A stretch of DNA of 64,000 bases from Nitrospirales bacterium (GTDB lineage: Bacteria > Nitrospirota > Nitrospiria > Nitrospirales > UBA8639), in NCBI GenBank assembly GCA_031315865.1, contig JALDRJ010000002.1, positions 1,462,001 through 1,526,000 of the forward strand, in the 5' to 3' direction. Shown one piece after another: positions 8,195 through 15,797 of the stretch (positions are counted from its first letter, which is position 1; each line of letters opens with the position of its first letter). Below the pieces are notes generated by a model. That model was not told where the DNA came from. It was given only the letters and a program-made list of their open reading frames with translations, and searched no databases. The position numbers and the translations under genes are program-made.

Positions 8195-8985
8195 CAGGTT
8201 TTCTCATTCCATGAGGGAAGCCAGAGAAAAAACTTGCTCCCCTGTCCCACCGTGCTTTGCACAGAAAGTTTCCCGTTGTGTTGTTGCGCGATTTCAGAGG
8301 CAATCGCTAACCCTAACCCCGTCCCCTCACCAATACCCTTGGTCGTGAAGAAGGGTTGAAAGACCGAATCGAGGACATCCTTGGGAATCCCCGGTCCTGT
8401 GTCTCGAATTTCGATGCAAATTCCTGTTTCCTGAAGCCCTGTTCCTTGCAGAGATTCCGGCCGCGCGCAGACGGTCAATTCCCCGCCTTTGGACATGGCG
8501 TCAATCGCGTTATCGATGAGGTTATTGATGGCCTCCTGAAGTTGTAAGAAGTCTGCGCAGGCAAGTGGTAACGCTGGGGACCAATGAGTGATAAGACGTA
8601 TGGATTGCTTCTCAAGTACCGGGTGAAACAATTGAAGGGATTGATCCAGACAGTGCGGGACTGAAACCGCTTCGAGCGTAAGAGTCGGAGTTCTGGCAAA
8701 GTTCAACAAATCTTTCATGACCGTATTCAGCCGATGGGTCTGCTGATAGATGAGCTGAAGCCTCTGGTACACAGCTTCGGATAGATTTGTATCTTCTAGC
8801 AATAGTTGAAGATGTCCGGAGATGGCCGTGAGCGGTGTCCCAATTTTGTGAGCCATCGTCGCGACCAGTTTGCCCAACACGGCTAACCGTTGTTGCTTGA
8901 GCAATTCCCGCTGATCTCCAGCCAACCGTTCGTTGACCTGGGCCAGCTCTTCGTTGCGCTGTTTCAGCTCTTCAGTCGATTCCAT
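8194..8985 (-). CDS. Soluble sensor histidine kinase, partner of the NtrC-type regulator
   Basis: A coiled-coil N-terminus (ESTEELKQRNEELAQVNERL) leads into HisKA and HATPase domains: LGKLVATMAHKIGTPLTAISGH, N box NNLIDNAIDAM, G boxes DTGPGIP and GTGLGLAI. The phosphorylated His is followed by Lys-Ile, not the usual Glu. No membrane segment or sensing domain is visible, so it is probably cytoplasmic and takes its signal through a partner. I prefer ATG 8985. The frame is open to a GTG at 9081, but those extra ~32 residues look unlike protein and neither start has a clear ribosome binding site. Confidence 0.88.
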   Translation of the reverse strand: MESTEELKQRNEELAQVNERLAGDQRELLKQQRLAVLGKLVATMAHKIGTPLTAISGHLQLLLEDTNLSEAVYQRLQLIYQQTHRLNTVMKDLLNFARTPTLTLEAVSVPHCLDQSLQLFHPVLEKQSIRLITHWSPALPLACADFLQLQEAINNLIDNAIDAMSKGGELTVCARPESLQGTGLQETGICIEIRDTGPGIPKDVLDSVFQPFFTTKGIGEGTGLGLAIASEIAQQHNGKLSVQSTVGQGSKFFLWLPSWNEKT

Positions 8986-9233
8986 CACGGAATAATCTGA
9001 TTTTTTAGGCAAATGCCTTCTTCTCCTTCCATGTTGATGATAACACTCCAGGCTGTTCACTTTGACAAAACCTCGAGTCACTTGTCCAGATGATCAACCC
9101 TCGTCGAAACCGTCAATCTGAGTATTTCCCAATCTCCTGGGTTCTTGCCAACCACAGCCGAGCGCTTTATTTCCTGAGTAAGATGATAGATATTGTGGGA
9201 TCTCATTTTTCGTTTGTGGTTTCTTTTAAGACA

Positions 9234-9249
9234 ATGCAAAGGGGGTACC
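9234..9249 (-). promoter_or_regulatory. Sigma-54 promoter of the two-component operon
   Basis: On the minus strand the core reads AGGTACCCCCTTTGCA: GG and GC 10 bp apart, AC after GG, and TTGCA at -12. It lies 250 bp upstream of ATG 8985. The enhancer-like pair at 9352/9372 is ~116 bp further upstream, the same geometry as at the neighbouring operon. Confidence 0.68.
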
Positions 9250-9351
9250 TGAAAAAACTTGCACGATATGGAAGATGGGTAACTCTCAAGATCGTCTAAC
9301 GTTCCTCTCTCGTATTCGCCCCTGGCTTGCCATTTGACTGCTGCTCTTGGT

Positions 9352-9384
9352 GGACAAGTTGTCTGATTGAAGGACAATTTGTCG
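9352..9384. promoter_or_regulatory. Tandem enhancer-like sites (GGACAA pair), copy 2
   Basis: GGACAAGTTGTC at 9352 and GGACAATTTGTC at 9372 are two near-palindromes exactly 20 bp (two helical turns) apart. They match the pair at 6723/6743. Their position upstream of the kinase-regulator operon suggests autoregulation. Confidence 0.7.
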
Positions 9385-9427
9385 TAATCCCTACGCAGAC
9401 TATCCGTGCAGAAAACAGCTCAGAAGG

Positions 9428-9465
9428 AAAACGCCCCGTCTCTGCGTGAGGGATGGGGCGTTTTT
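9428..9465. terminator. Rho-independent terminator (bidirectional)
   Basis: AACGCCCC (9430-9437) pairs with GGGGCGTT (9455-9462), with T/A runs on both sides. It lies 43 bp past the stop of the small gene at 9508-9651, so it should end that minus-strand transcript and insulate it from the enhancer region. Confidence 0.75.
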
Positions 9466-9507
9466 GTGAGTCTCAAGGTCTAAAAAATAGGAGGGCCAAC
9501 TTACATG

Positions 9508-9651
9508 TTATGTCTCTTCATGTGAGTCATCATGGTCCAACACCGCATGTCGAATTTCCACGCCATTTGACTTCTTTCTGGGTCCTTCATCGTTCTTTCG
9601 TAAGTCGTGCGGCTCTGGTTCTGAAATAAGAGCGGGATATCCGGTGTCCAT
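9508..9651 (-). CDS. Small hydrophilic protein of unknown function
   Basis: I place the start at ATG 9651 because GGAGG lies 9-10 nt upstream. The longer frame to 9723 has no such support. The 47-residue product begins MDTGYPALISEPEPHDLRKN and is charged, ending HDDSHEET. No family is recognised. It follows the lipoprotein gene on the same strand and a strong terminator lies downstream, which together support a real gene. Confidence 0.45.
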   Translation of the reverse strand: MDTGYPALISEPEPHDLRKNDEGPRKKSNGVEIRHAVLDHDDSHEET

Positions 9652-9722
9652 AGCAGTGACCTCCATATGACAGATGAATGTAGATGATAGATGAAGGCTC
9701 CTCGTTGATCGTCCTAACATCA

Positions 9723-9992
9723 TCAGCTTATCCGCTGGTTTTCCTTCTTGAGCATGAGTAATGCCTGACGAACGCTTGCCGTCTTCGTAAGTTGGTGAGG
9801 GCCTGAACTCGTATGATCCTTAAGGGCGAAAGGCTCTTCATCACTGGCGGGTTCTTCATGATCTTGTGGATTGTCTGGATGTGGTGCCTGTCGATTCGAA
9901 TCGCTACAGGCACCAAACTTCATCATCAGTAGAAGACAGAGACAGATTCTAGTCAAGTTTCTCCTCATTCCTCCTGCCGTTGATCTTTTCAT
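9723..9992 (-). CDS. Small lipoprotein
   Basis: From ATG 9992 the product begins MKRSTAGGMRRNLTRICLCL, with a positive N-terminus, a hydrophobic core and the lipobox-like LMMKFGAC, so it is likely exported and lipidated. The remaining ~60 residues are polar (SDSNRQAPHPDNPQ…) and match no family. A second ATG at 9968 (MRRN) has AGGAGG only a base upstream, too close to be ideal, so the start is uncertain. The frame extends to 10040 without better signals. Confidence 0.55.
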   Translation of the reverse strand: MKRSTAGGMRRNLTRICLCLLLMMKFGACSDSNRQAPHPDNPQDHEEPASDEEPFALKDHTSSGPHQLTKTASVRQALLMLKKENQRIS

Positions 9993-10179
9993 GAGGTCAT
10001 TGATGCGGACGATCATGTACGAGTTGGCCCTTTCCAACATGAGATACGGAATACCCGTCCGCCCTTTAGGTTGACGAGCGCTTTCCTTACGTCTGCCCTA
10101 ATGTCAGAGAGCAAGGTAAGTGCCAAAGTGAGTCTGGCTTGAGGTTATCGGGAGGCTGTGCTGGGATGTGGGTTGGCAA

Positions 10180-10209
10180 GAAAGGCGGAGATCCGCTCTC
10201 CGCCTTTCT
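10180..10209. terminator. Stem-loop, likely terminator of the Spy/CpxP-like gene
   Basis: GAAAGGCGGAGA (10180-10191) pairs perfectly with TCTCCGCCTTTC (10198-10209) around a 6-base loop. It lies 60 bp past the stop of the minus-strand gene at 10269. The T-run is short on both strands. Confidence 0.55.
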
Positions 10210-10268
10210 CGATTAAAGGCTGGTATTTGATTGCTTTTACATTTCCTGCCTTTTCAGGCAATCGTGAA

Positions 10269-10781
10269 TTACCGATGTCCGTAATTTTTATGGCCAGACT
10301 TCTTCTGATATCCCTGACCTTTCCCGTGTACGGCTTTTTTGAGCAGACTCATATCGAATTGCACTCGCTGTTCGGGAGTTAACATGCTGCGGATCGCGAT
10401 TTTGAAGGCATATTTTTTCTGCATTTTCTGCTTCTTTAACGCCAAAATCTCATTGATCTTCTGGTCAATGGCGCTTTGGTCCGGGTTATCCTCCGTCACC
10501 AGTGTCACCAGCTCAATTTTTTTGACTTTGATTTGAGCCTTCAAAAGGCTTTTGGCCTTCTTGAGTTCCAGCCGCATCTTTGCGAATTTGGCCTTTTGGT
10601 CGTCGGTCAATGTTTCTGTCCAACAGGAGACCTCGTGAGATTTCTTGCCATAATTCATGTCCCCGCGATGATGGCCGGTATGATGTCCCTTCTGCATATG
10701 GTCCATATCAGCTAACACAGGGGCGCTGAAAAGGAACATCATGATGGATGAAAGAAGAATCGCTTGTGCAGTCTTTTGCAT
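10269..10781 (-). CDS. Spy/CpxP-like periplasmic protein
   Basis: The start is ATG 10781, with AAGGAGAG placed 5 nt upstream. The 170-residue product has a signal peptide (MQKTAQAILLSSIMMFLFSA, cleavage likely after VLA), then a His-rich stretch (HMQKGHHTGHHRGD). A helical core with two LTxxQ motifs follows (ETLTDDQKAKF and RSMLTPEQRVQF), the signature of the CpxP/Spy/heavy-metal-resistance family. These proteins are periplasmic chaperones or metal-binding stress proteins. The long helical middle (LKAQIKVKKIELVTLVTEDN) is typical of the CnrR/ZraP-like branch. The gene stands alone with its own terminator. Confidence 0.8.
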   Translation of the reverse strand: MQKTAQAILLSSIMMFLFSAPVLADMDHMQKGHHTGHHRGDMNYGKKSHEVSCWTETLTDDQKAKFAKMRLELKKAKSLLKAQIKVKKIELVTLVTEDNPDQSAIDQKINEILALKKQKMQKKYAFKIAIRSMLTPEQRVQFDMSLLKKAVHGKGQGYQKKSGHKNYGHR

Positions 10782-11141
10782 TGAATCTCTCCTTGGTGTG
10801 ATGGTTATTTTGTGAATTGGGTTGGTGTGAAATTTTCCGGCTATCGCCTGCCTGCCGATGCCTTCATGCATAATGAATATGTCACGAATTCAAGCGTGGC
10901 AAGCCTAGACGGATATCTTAGATATTGTTACGTAAACTGTCGTTTTTTCTTCTCTTCCTTATCGAAAGAAGTTTTCAGAGAGGAGAGATAATGATGATTT
11001 AAAAGGTACACTAACATTCCTCATTATACAGTATACATGTTCGTTGAGAGGAAATGTATGTGAAGAAAGGAAGTCGTGGTTCAATCACGTGGGTTATCGC
11101 GTCATCCTCCTTGATGAACGACGGACGGTCGTTTCGGATGC

Positions 11142-11801
11142 CTACGCTTTCGACGGACAGTCTTCTGGATCGGGAAGATAGGGAGCGAACCCCAACGTTC
11201 TGAGTTCTTCGTGATGGGTTGGAAGGAGCTGATCGTCTTGAGAGGAGATGTTTTCATCCTCGATAGCATCGGCGACCATTTGTCGAACGGATGCTTCTTG
11301 TTCGTCAGTGGCAATCTTTGGGCAGGGAAGTCCGGGAATAAATCTGGCGATCGTCACCTCACGTGACTTCGTGGGCTTGAATTCGATCTCATACGGGAAC
11401 CGGCGGCAGATGATGGGGCGCAGGCCGTATTGTGTACACAGCCCGGATGTTTCCTCGTAGAAAATGCAGTTGCCGTTCTTCTTCCTCAGACGTGGCATGT
11501 TATCGATTTCCGGCAGGACGGTGCCATGCTTCTTCTTGAATGTGTACCGGCCGACGATGAACTCTCCGAGTCCGTTGTCTGTGAGAGCCGCAATATCCCG
11601 GAGAGAAAGGAGAATGCCTTCTCCCCGTTTTTTATGAACGCAACAGCGGTCCCGACAACTGCTGCAGTCGGGCATCTGGAAGGATCCACGGGATTTCTTA
11701 ATCCTGACGGTCGCCGGATCCACCACACCGTTGGTTGATAGTGCCGTTCGCGTCAGGCGATTGAGTTTCTTAGTCAGTCTCCCGTGTATTCTCGTATCCA
11801 T
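11142..11801 (-). CDS. YkgJ-family cysteine-cluster protein
   Basis: The 219-residue protein carries the family's cysteine patches: DCSSCRDRCC at about 45-54, GNCIFYEETSGLCTQYGLRP, and ICRRFPYEI. This is the pattern of the YkgJ/UPF0153 group, thought to bind zinc or an iron-sulfur centre, with unclear function. The ~40 N-terminal basic residues and the tail are not part of the core. AAGG lies just upstream of the ATG. No operon partner. Confidence 0.85.
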   Translation of the reverse strand: MDTRIHGRLTKKLNRLTRTALSTNGVVDPATVRIKKSRGSFQMPDCSSCRDRCCVHKKRGEGILLSLRDIAALTDNGLGEFIVGRYTFKKKHGTVLPEIDNMPRLRKKNGNCIFYEETSGLCTQYGLRPIICRRFPYEIEFKPTKSREVTIARFIPGLPCPKIATDEQEASVRQMVADAIEDENISSQDDQLLPTHHEELRTLGFAPYLPDPEDCPSKA

Positions 11802-11961
11802 CGTCCTTGTTCCTGTCTCGGCAATTCTTCTCCACGTATATCAAGCCGGGGAGTGACAGCGCAATTGGCTCGTCATGGTGGATGGCGTTAATTACTTGAC
11901 AATCCCGTCAAAAAGGCAGAAAGTTGAGGGTGTTATCAGTTCAACCCGTGGAGGAACGATC

Positions 11962-12354
11962 ATGCTTGAAAAAATTATGCAGACTAAACTGAAGACCATA
12001 CCCTATGGGGCCACCATTATCGAAGCGGCCGAAAAAATGCGGCAAGAAAGCATTGGCGGACTTTTGATCGAAGGTAAGGGCGGATTCGTGGGATTCCTCA
12101 CAGATACCGACATTGTACGCAAGGGCGTCGGAAACAAAAAAAACTTAACCGATACCAAAGTCGAAGAGCTTATGAGCACGACATTACCCACCATTCAAGT
12201 ATCTAAAACATCCCATGAAGCCTTTGACCTCATGGGTGATCTTGGACTCCGGCATCTCTTGATCTGTAATGGTGACGAAATCGTCGGATTGGTCTCGTTA
12301 CGGGATCTCCTGTTGTATTTTCGAAGCCTCGAACCCAACATCGGGGTTGATTAA
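11962..12354 (+). CDS. CBS-domain-pair protein
   Basis: The start ATG 11962 has GGAGG at a good distance; the frame upstream to 11875 is not needed. The 130-residue product is one Bateman module: CBS1 (LKTIPYGATIIEAAEKM … GFVGFLTDTDIVRKGV) and CBS2 (TIQVSKTSHEAFDLM … EIVGLVSLRDLLLYF). Stand-alone CBS pairs bind adenine nucleotides and regulate partner proteins. Nothing nearby shows the partner. Confidence 0.9.
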   Translation: MLEKIMQTKLKTIPYGATIIEAAEKMRQESIGGLLIEGKGGFVGFLTDTDIVRKGVGNKKNLTDTKVEELMSTTLPTIQVSKTSHEAFDLMGDLGLRHLLICNGDEIVGLVSLRDLLLYFRSLEPNIGVD

Positions 12355-12492
12355 CTTCACGATTAAATTTTTGGCAATCATCGAGAATGTTATAAGCATC
12401 GCCTTTCCCTTAAAGCATCCAGATCTGAAGTAAGGGGAAATCGGTTGTTTGCGGATATCATGCGAGAAAAACTGGATGGTTTTCAAAAACTG

Positions 12493-13236
12493 TCATGTAA
12501 AAAAGTCTTCATTATACGGGCGCAAATCGAGTTCTAGGGACCAGGCGTTACGTGGTTGTTGAACGAGCCCCCAGTACGCTTCGGCCATGTCATCTGGATT
12601 CAGAAGCGGTTCCGTTGACGTTGGAGAGTCCTGCTCTCGAAGATGTGGAGTATCAATGGCTCCGTCAATGACGACATGAGCGACATGGATGTTATGCGGC
12701 CAAAGTTCTCGCGCCAGTGAATCGGCCAAACCTCGAACAGCAAATTTGGCGCTGCTAAAGGCGAGCCCCCCTTTCCTGCCACGAATAGACGACGTGGCCC
12801 CGCTGAACAGTATCGTTCCCCGTTGCAGGCTCATCATGTCGGTGACCGCCTCCTGGGTGCAGAGAAAACTGCCATAGGCACAGACGCGCCAGGCTTGTTC
12901 AAAGTCCTTTGGGGTCAGGTCCGCAAACTCTTTCCATGCGGCATTTCCGGCGTGATTAATGAGGAGATCGACCGGCCCGAACTTCTCGCGAATCGTCTCA
13001 TAGCCATTCCGAACTTGCGCAGGGTCGGAAATATCTGTGGGAATGCCTATGGCAACCGTTTCCTTCGTATTGAGCTCTTGCTCTAGGCGGTGAATGTAAT
13101 CACGCGACCGCGCGAACATTCCGACCCGATATCCTTCTTTAGCGAGTTTTCGTACGAGGGAGGCCCCAAGGCCGGACCCCACTCCCGTCACTATTGCTGT
13201 GTGTCGCATATTCATGCCTTTCTTCCCATACCCCAC
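12493..13236 (-). CDS. Short-chain dehydrogenase/reductase (SDR)
   Basis: The 247-residue protein is a classical SDR. It has the cofactor motif TGVGSGLGASL (TGxxxGxG), the NNAG-like NHAGNAAW, a catalytic Ser (SGATSS) and a YxxxK position filled by FSSAKFAVRGL, where Phe replaces the usual catalytic Tyr. NADP preference is suggested by Arg residues after the second strand (FARSRDY). An alternative start is MNMRHTAIV at 13215; both ATGs have plausible upstream purines. The substrate cannot be told. Confidence 0.88.
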   Translation of the reverse strand: MGYGKKGMNMRHTAIVTGVGSGLGASLVRKLAKEGYRVGMFARSRDYIHRLEQELNTKETVAIGIPTDISDPAQVRNGYETIREKFGPVDLLINHAGNAAWKEFADLTPKDFEQAWRVCAYGSFLCTQEAVTDMMSLQRGTILFSGATSSIRGRKGGLAFSSAKFAVRGLADSLARELWPHNIHVAHVVIDGAIDTPHLREQDSPTSTEPLLNPDDMAEAYWGLVQQPRNAWSLELDLRPYNEDFFT

Positions 13237-13530
13237 CCCTCTCCAGGTAAAGGTTCTGCTTTGATCTCTCTATCGGATCGAGGCCCGATCTTACTCTGAA
13301 CCATGGATGGATGAAAAGTAAGAAAAGCAGACATACAAGTGGAACAAGCCTTCTTCAGGCTACTCATTCAGTCCTCGCTCGGTTTGTGCACGCGTTGGAC
13401 ATGCCGGCTACAGGTCAAGAGCAGCACTATTCGACCATAAGGTTTTTATCCTGATTTCCGATATAGGTGTAGCAAGATTCATGGTTTCCTCAAACAAGAG
13501 GGAATATCATTCAACAAAAGGAGTCATCGG

Positions 13531-13917
13531 ATGGGAAAATCGTCTGTGCCGTTCATTGCATTGCTAGGAGTCGTGTTGCTGTGTGGAGTCACTACGTCAA
13601 ATAGCCATGCGGTAACTTTTGGAGCAAACGTCGTGTCGCTTCAAAATCAATGGGCAATCGATCAAGATGTTTCCGAACATTCCTCCCCATTCACCCTCGT
13701 GAAAAAAGAAGGCGGAAAAGGGAAAAAGTCTCATGAAGCAAAGGGGAGTAAAAAACACAAGGGCGAACACAAAAGAACCAAACGAGGCAATTCCGGAGAG
13801 TCAAAAGTCCATGGGATGGACCGGGCGCATGATGTGGCTGGTGAACATGGAGAGCACGGACGTGCAAAGGCCAGAGCGAAACATGATCGCGAACATCATG
13901 ATGATGACGAAGAATAG
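13531..13917 (+). CDS. Secreted Lys/His-rich protein
   Basis: AAAAGGAG precedes the ATG at a good distance. The 128-residue product has a signal peptide (MGKSSVPFIALLGVVLLCGV, cleavage near SHA). A mature part is dominated by Lys, His, Gly and Glu (KGKKSHEAKGSKKHKGEHKR … HDREHHDDDEE). It resembles metal- or polyanion-binding low-complexity proteins and matches no family I know. A strong hairpin follows the stop. Confidence 0.6.
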   Translation: MGKSSVPFIALLGVVLLCGVTTSNSHAVTFGANVVSLQNQWAIDQDVSEHSSPFTLVKKEGGKGKKSHEAKGSKKHKGEHKRTKRGNSGESKVHGMDRAHDVAGEHGEHGRAKARAKHDREHHDDDEE

Positions 13918-13961
13918 CGTGCTGCCCATGTATTCCTCACCTCTATTCGTCACCTCACTAT

Positions 13962-14000
13962 CAGTAGATTCTCACGGGCTCTGCCCGTGGGAATCTACTG
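13962..14000. terminator. 39-bp hairpin after the secreted Lys/His-rich gene
   Basis: CAGTAGATTC-T-CACGGGC at 13962 pairs with GCCCGTG-G-GAATCTACTG ending at 14000 around a TCT loop. There is no T-run directly after it, so it may be a terminator or a repeat border. The 376-bp direct repeat starts at the next base. Confidence 0.5.
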
Positions 14001-14376
14001 AGGATTTTGTTGAACGATCCTTACACTCGATAGCCCCTATAACCAACATCAATTCCTGAAATATCTAAAAACTTGTAGACTGTTCATAGCAGCCGGCTGG
14101 CCTGGCTTGTTCCTAGTTCCATCCTCCTAGACGTCTATACTTTGACCAGAGCTTTTTGAAGCTTACCCAACCATCTTGACCATTCTGCTGGATGAATCTG
14201 TTCCCCCTTTGCTCTAACCATTGCTCTCCGAGTGCTCCGTGTTCACAGTGAAGGTAATAAGTTATTGGGGCTCCAAGGTAAGGTTGTTCTCGTCACGTTG
14301 GCCTCGTTCGAGCTTGATAGGGAGGCATGCCTACCAAAACCGTCGAATAAGAATACAACAACAAAAGATTTGACCC
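14001..14376. repeat. Long direct repeat, left copy
   Basis: This segment and 15302-15669 are nearly identical direct repeats with scattered substitutions and a few small indels. Both start AGGATTTTGTTGAACGA and end CAACAAAAGATTTGACCC. No coding frame survives in this copy. Together the copies flank the vapBC pair. Confidence 0.9.
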
Positions 14377-14415
14377 CTTTACTCTCATGTTCCGGCGCGG
14401 CTTCTTTTTGTGAGC

Positions 14416-14832
14416 TCAGGGGGATTGCCAGCGGGTCTTGAGCCGACTGAAATCCTTTTTGTCAAAGGAGTACAAAACCATGTTTTGCTCATTTGCCCGT
14501 GAGGCTAGATAACAGTCGACGAAATCAATTTTTGTGGAAGCATATGACCGTAATGCGGTAGAGATGATACTCGTTTCCGGCCCTCTTACGCCTTTGAAGC
14601 TGAAAATCGTCATCAGTTTTTGCGCAATATCACGTCGAGGTACTTCGTAAAATTTCTCAAGTGTCCATATCATCTCAGCGACAACGACCGGAGGAATATC
14701 GAGTTCTTCGGATCCATCTTCAACACGTTCCATGAGAGATGTCGCTCGTTCAGTCTGTCTGGGTTCATCGCCGACTAAATATCGTAGAAGAACATTGGTA
14801 TCAACGAGCCGTGGCTTCTTTGGCTGTGGCAA
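14416..14832 (-). CDS. vapC: VapC-type PIN-domain toxin
   Basis: The 138-residue PIN domain has the acidic residues of the family: VDTNVLLRYLVGD at the N-terminus, a central VVAEMIWTLEKFY, then IDFVDCYLASRAN and LYSFDKKDFSRL near the C-terminus. Such toxins are RNases that cleave tRNA or rRNA. The gene overlaps the antitoxin gene by 32 bp, a typical coupled TA arrangement. Confidence 0.9.
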   Translation of the reverse strand: MPQPKKPRLVDTNVLLRYLVGDEPRQTERATSLMERVEDGSEELDIPPVVVAEMIWTLEKFYEVPRRDIAQKLMTIFSFKGVRGPETSIISTALRSYASTKIDFVDCYLASRANEQNMVLYSFDKKDFSRLKTRWQSP

Positions 14833-15064
14833 TGGCCACCTTCCTTCTGGTTATTTCCCGAATGTTCTTGCTATCGGACTTTCCTTTCGCAAAGTGACGT
14901 AGGGATCCTGCGAGGGCCTTCGCCCGCCCCCTGGGAATTCCCTTGAGTTTTACGTCGCCATTCTCAAGAACAAAATCGACTGCATCACCCTCTTTTATCT
15001 TCAGCGTTTCTCGTATTCGTTTCGGGATCGTGATCTGTCCTTTTGATGACAAGGTTGCTGACAT
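14801..15064 (-). CDS. vapB: VapB/AbrB-type antitoxin
   Basis: The 87-residue protein starts with a swapped-hairpin AbrB DNA-binding domain (SATLSSKGQITIPKRIRETL, then GDAVDFVLENGDVKLK). A basic C-terminal tail should bind and neutralise the PIN toxin. AbrB antitoxins repress their own promoter; repeated CTTTAC half-sites lie just upstream. Confidence 0.9.
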   Translation of the reverse strand: MSATLSSKGQITIPKRIRETLKIKEGDAVDFVLENGDVKLKGIPRGRAKALAGSLRHFAKGKSDSKNIREITRRKVAIATAKEATAR

Positions 15065-15066
15065 AA

Positions 15067-15107
15067 CTTTACCTCATTAAAAATCTTTACTATATATTAT
15101 GGTAAAG
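15067..15107. promoter_or_regulatory. Likely VapB operator
   Basis: CTTTAC occurs at 15067-15072 and again at 15085-15090. GTAAAG at 15102-15107 is its inverse, around an AT-rich core (TATATATTAT). The cluster lies just upstream of the antitoxin start, where TA autoregulation sites are found. Confidence 0.5.
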
Positions 15108-15301
15108 CGAACCTTGAAACATGTCAAATGCTTGGAGCTTAGGAGGTCTCGATCTATCTATCGCCGGAAAAAGCAGGAAGAGATGAAAGGACTGAATCGG
15201 AAGTCTTGCCCAAGACCTCGTGATTATCTCATTCACCTGATAAAGATTCTGGATCGTGCAGGGAGCAACTGAGGGTATTGTTGACCATGGCGAATCCATT
15301 T

Positions 15302-15669
15302 AGGATTTTGTTGAACGATTCTTGCACTCGATAGCCCCTATAACCAACATCAATTCCTGAAATATCTAAAAACTTGTAGACTGTTCATAGCAGCTGGCTG
15401 GCCTGGTTTGTTCCTAGTGCCATCCTCCTAGACGTCTATACTTTGACCAGAGCTTTTTGAAGCTTACCCAACCATCTTGACCATTCTGCTAGATGAATCT
15501 GTTCCCCCTTTGCTCTAACCATTGCTCTCCGAGTGCTCCGTGTTCGCAGTGAAGGTAATTGTGGCTCCAAGATAAGGTTGTTCTCGTCACGTTGGCCTCG
15601 TTCGAACTTGATGGGAGGCATCCCTAGCAAAACCGTCGAATAAGAATACAGCAACAAAAGATTTGACCC
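15302..15669. repeat. Long direct repeat, right copy
   Basis: The second copy of the ~370 bp repeat, in the same orientation as 14001-14376. A minus-strand frame of 73 codons (15436-15657, MPPIKFERGQRDENN…) is open here but broken in the left copy, so I do not call it a gene. It could be the worn end of a former coding element. Confidence 0.88.
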
Positions 15670-15797
15670 GTATGCTGATCATCAGTCAGCGGGCCTCGCG
15701 CTGGAAAGGGCATGTGGTTCAAGAGTTTGCGATCTTGATGAGTTCAAGAAACCTGTTACGGGGCCTGTTTTTGAAAGTCTCGTGATAAAGTGACTTA

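Noticed and set aside
9078-9377. 99-codon frame just upstream of the kinase gene
   Set aside because: It covers the sigma-54 promoter and enhancer sites and its sequence is not protein-like, although its stop overlaps a GTG of the kinase frame.
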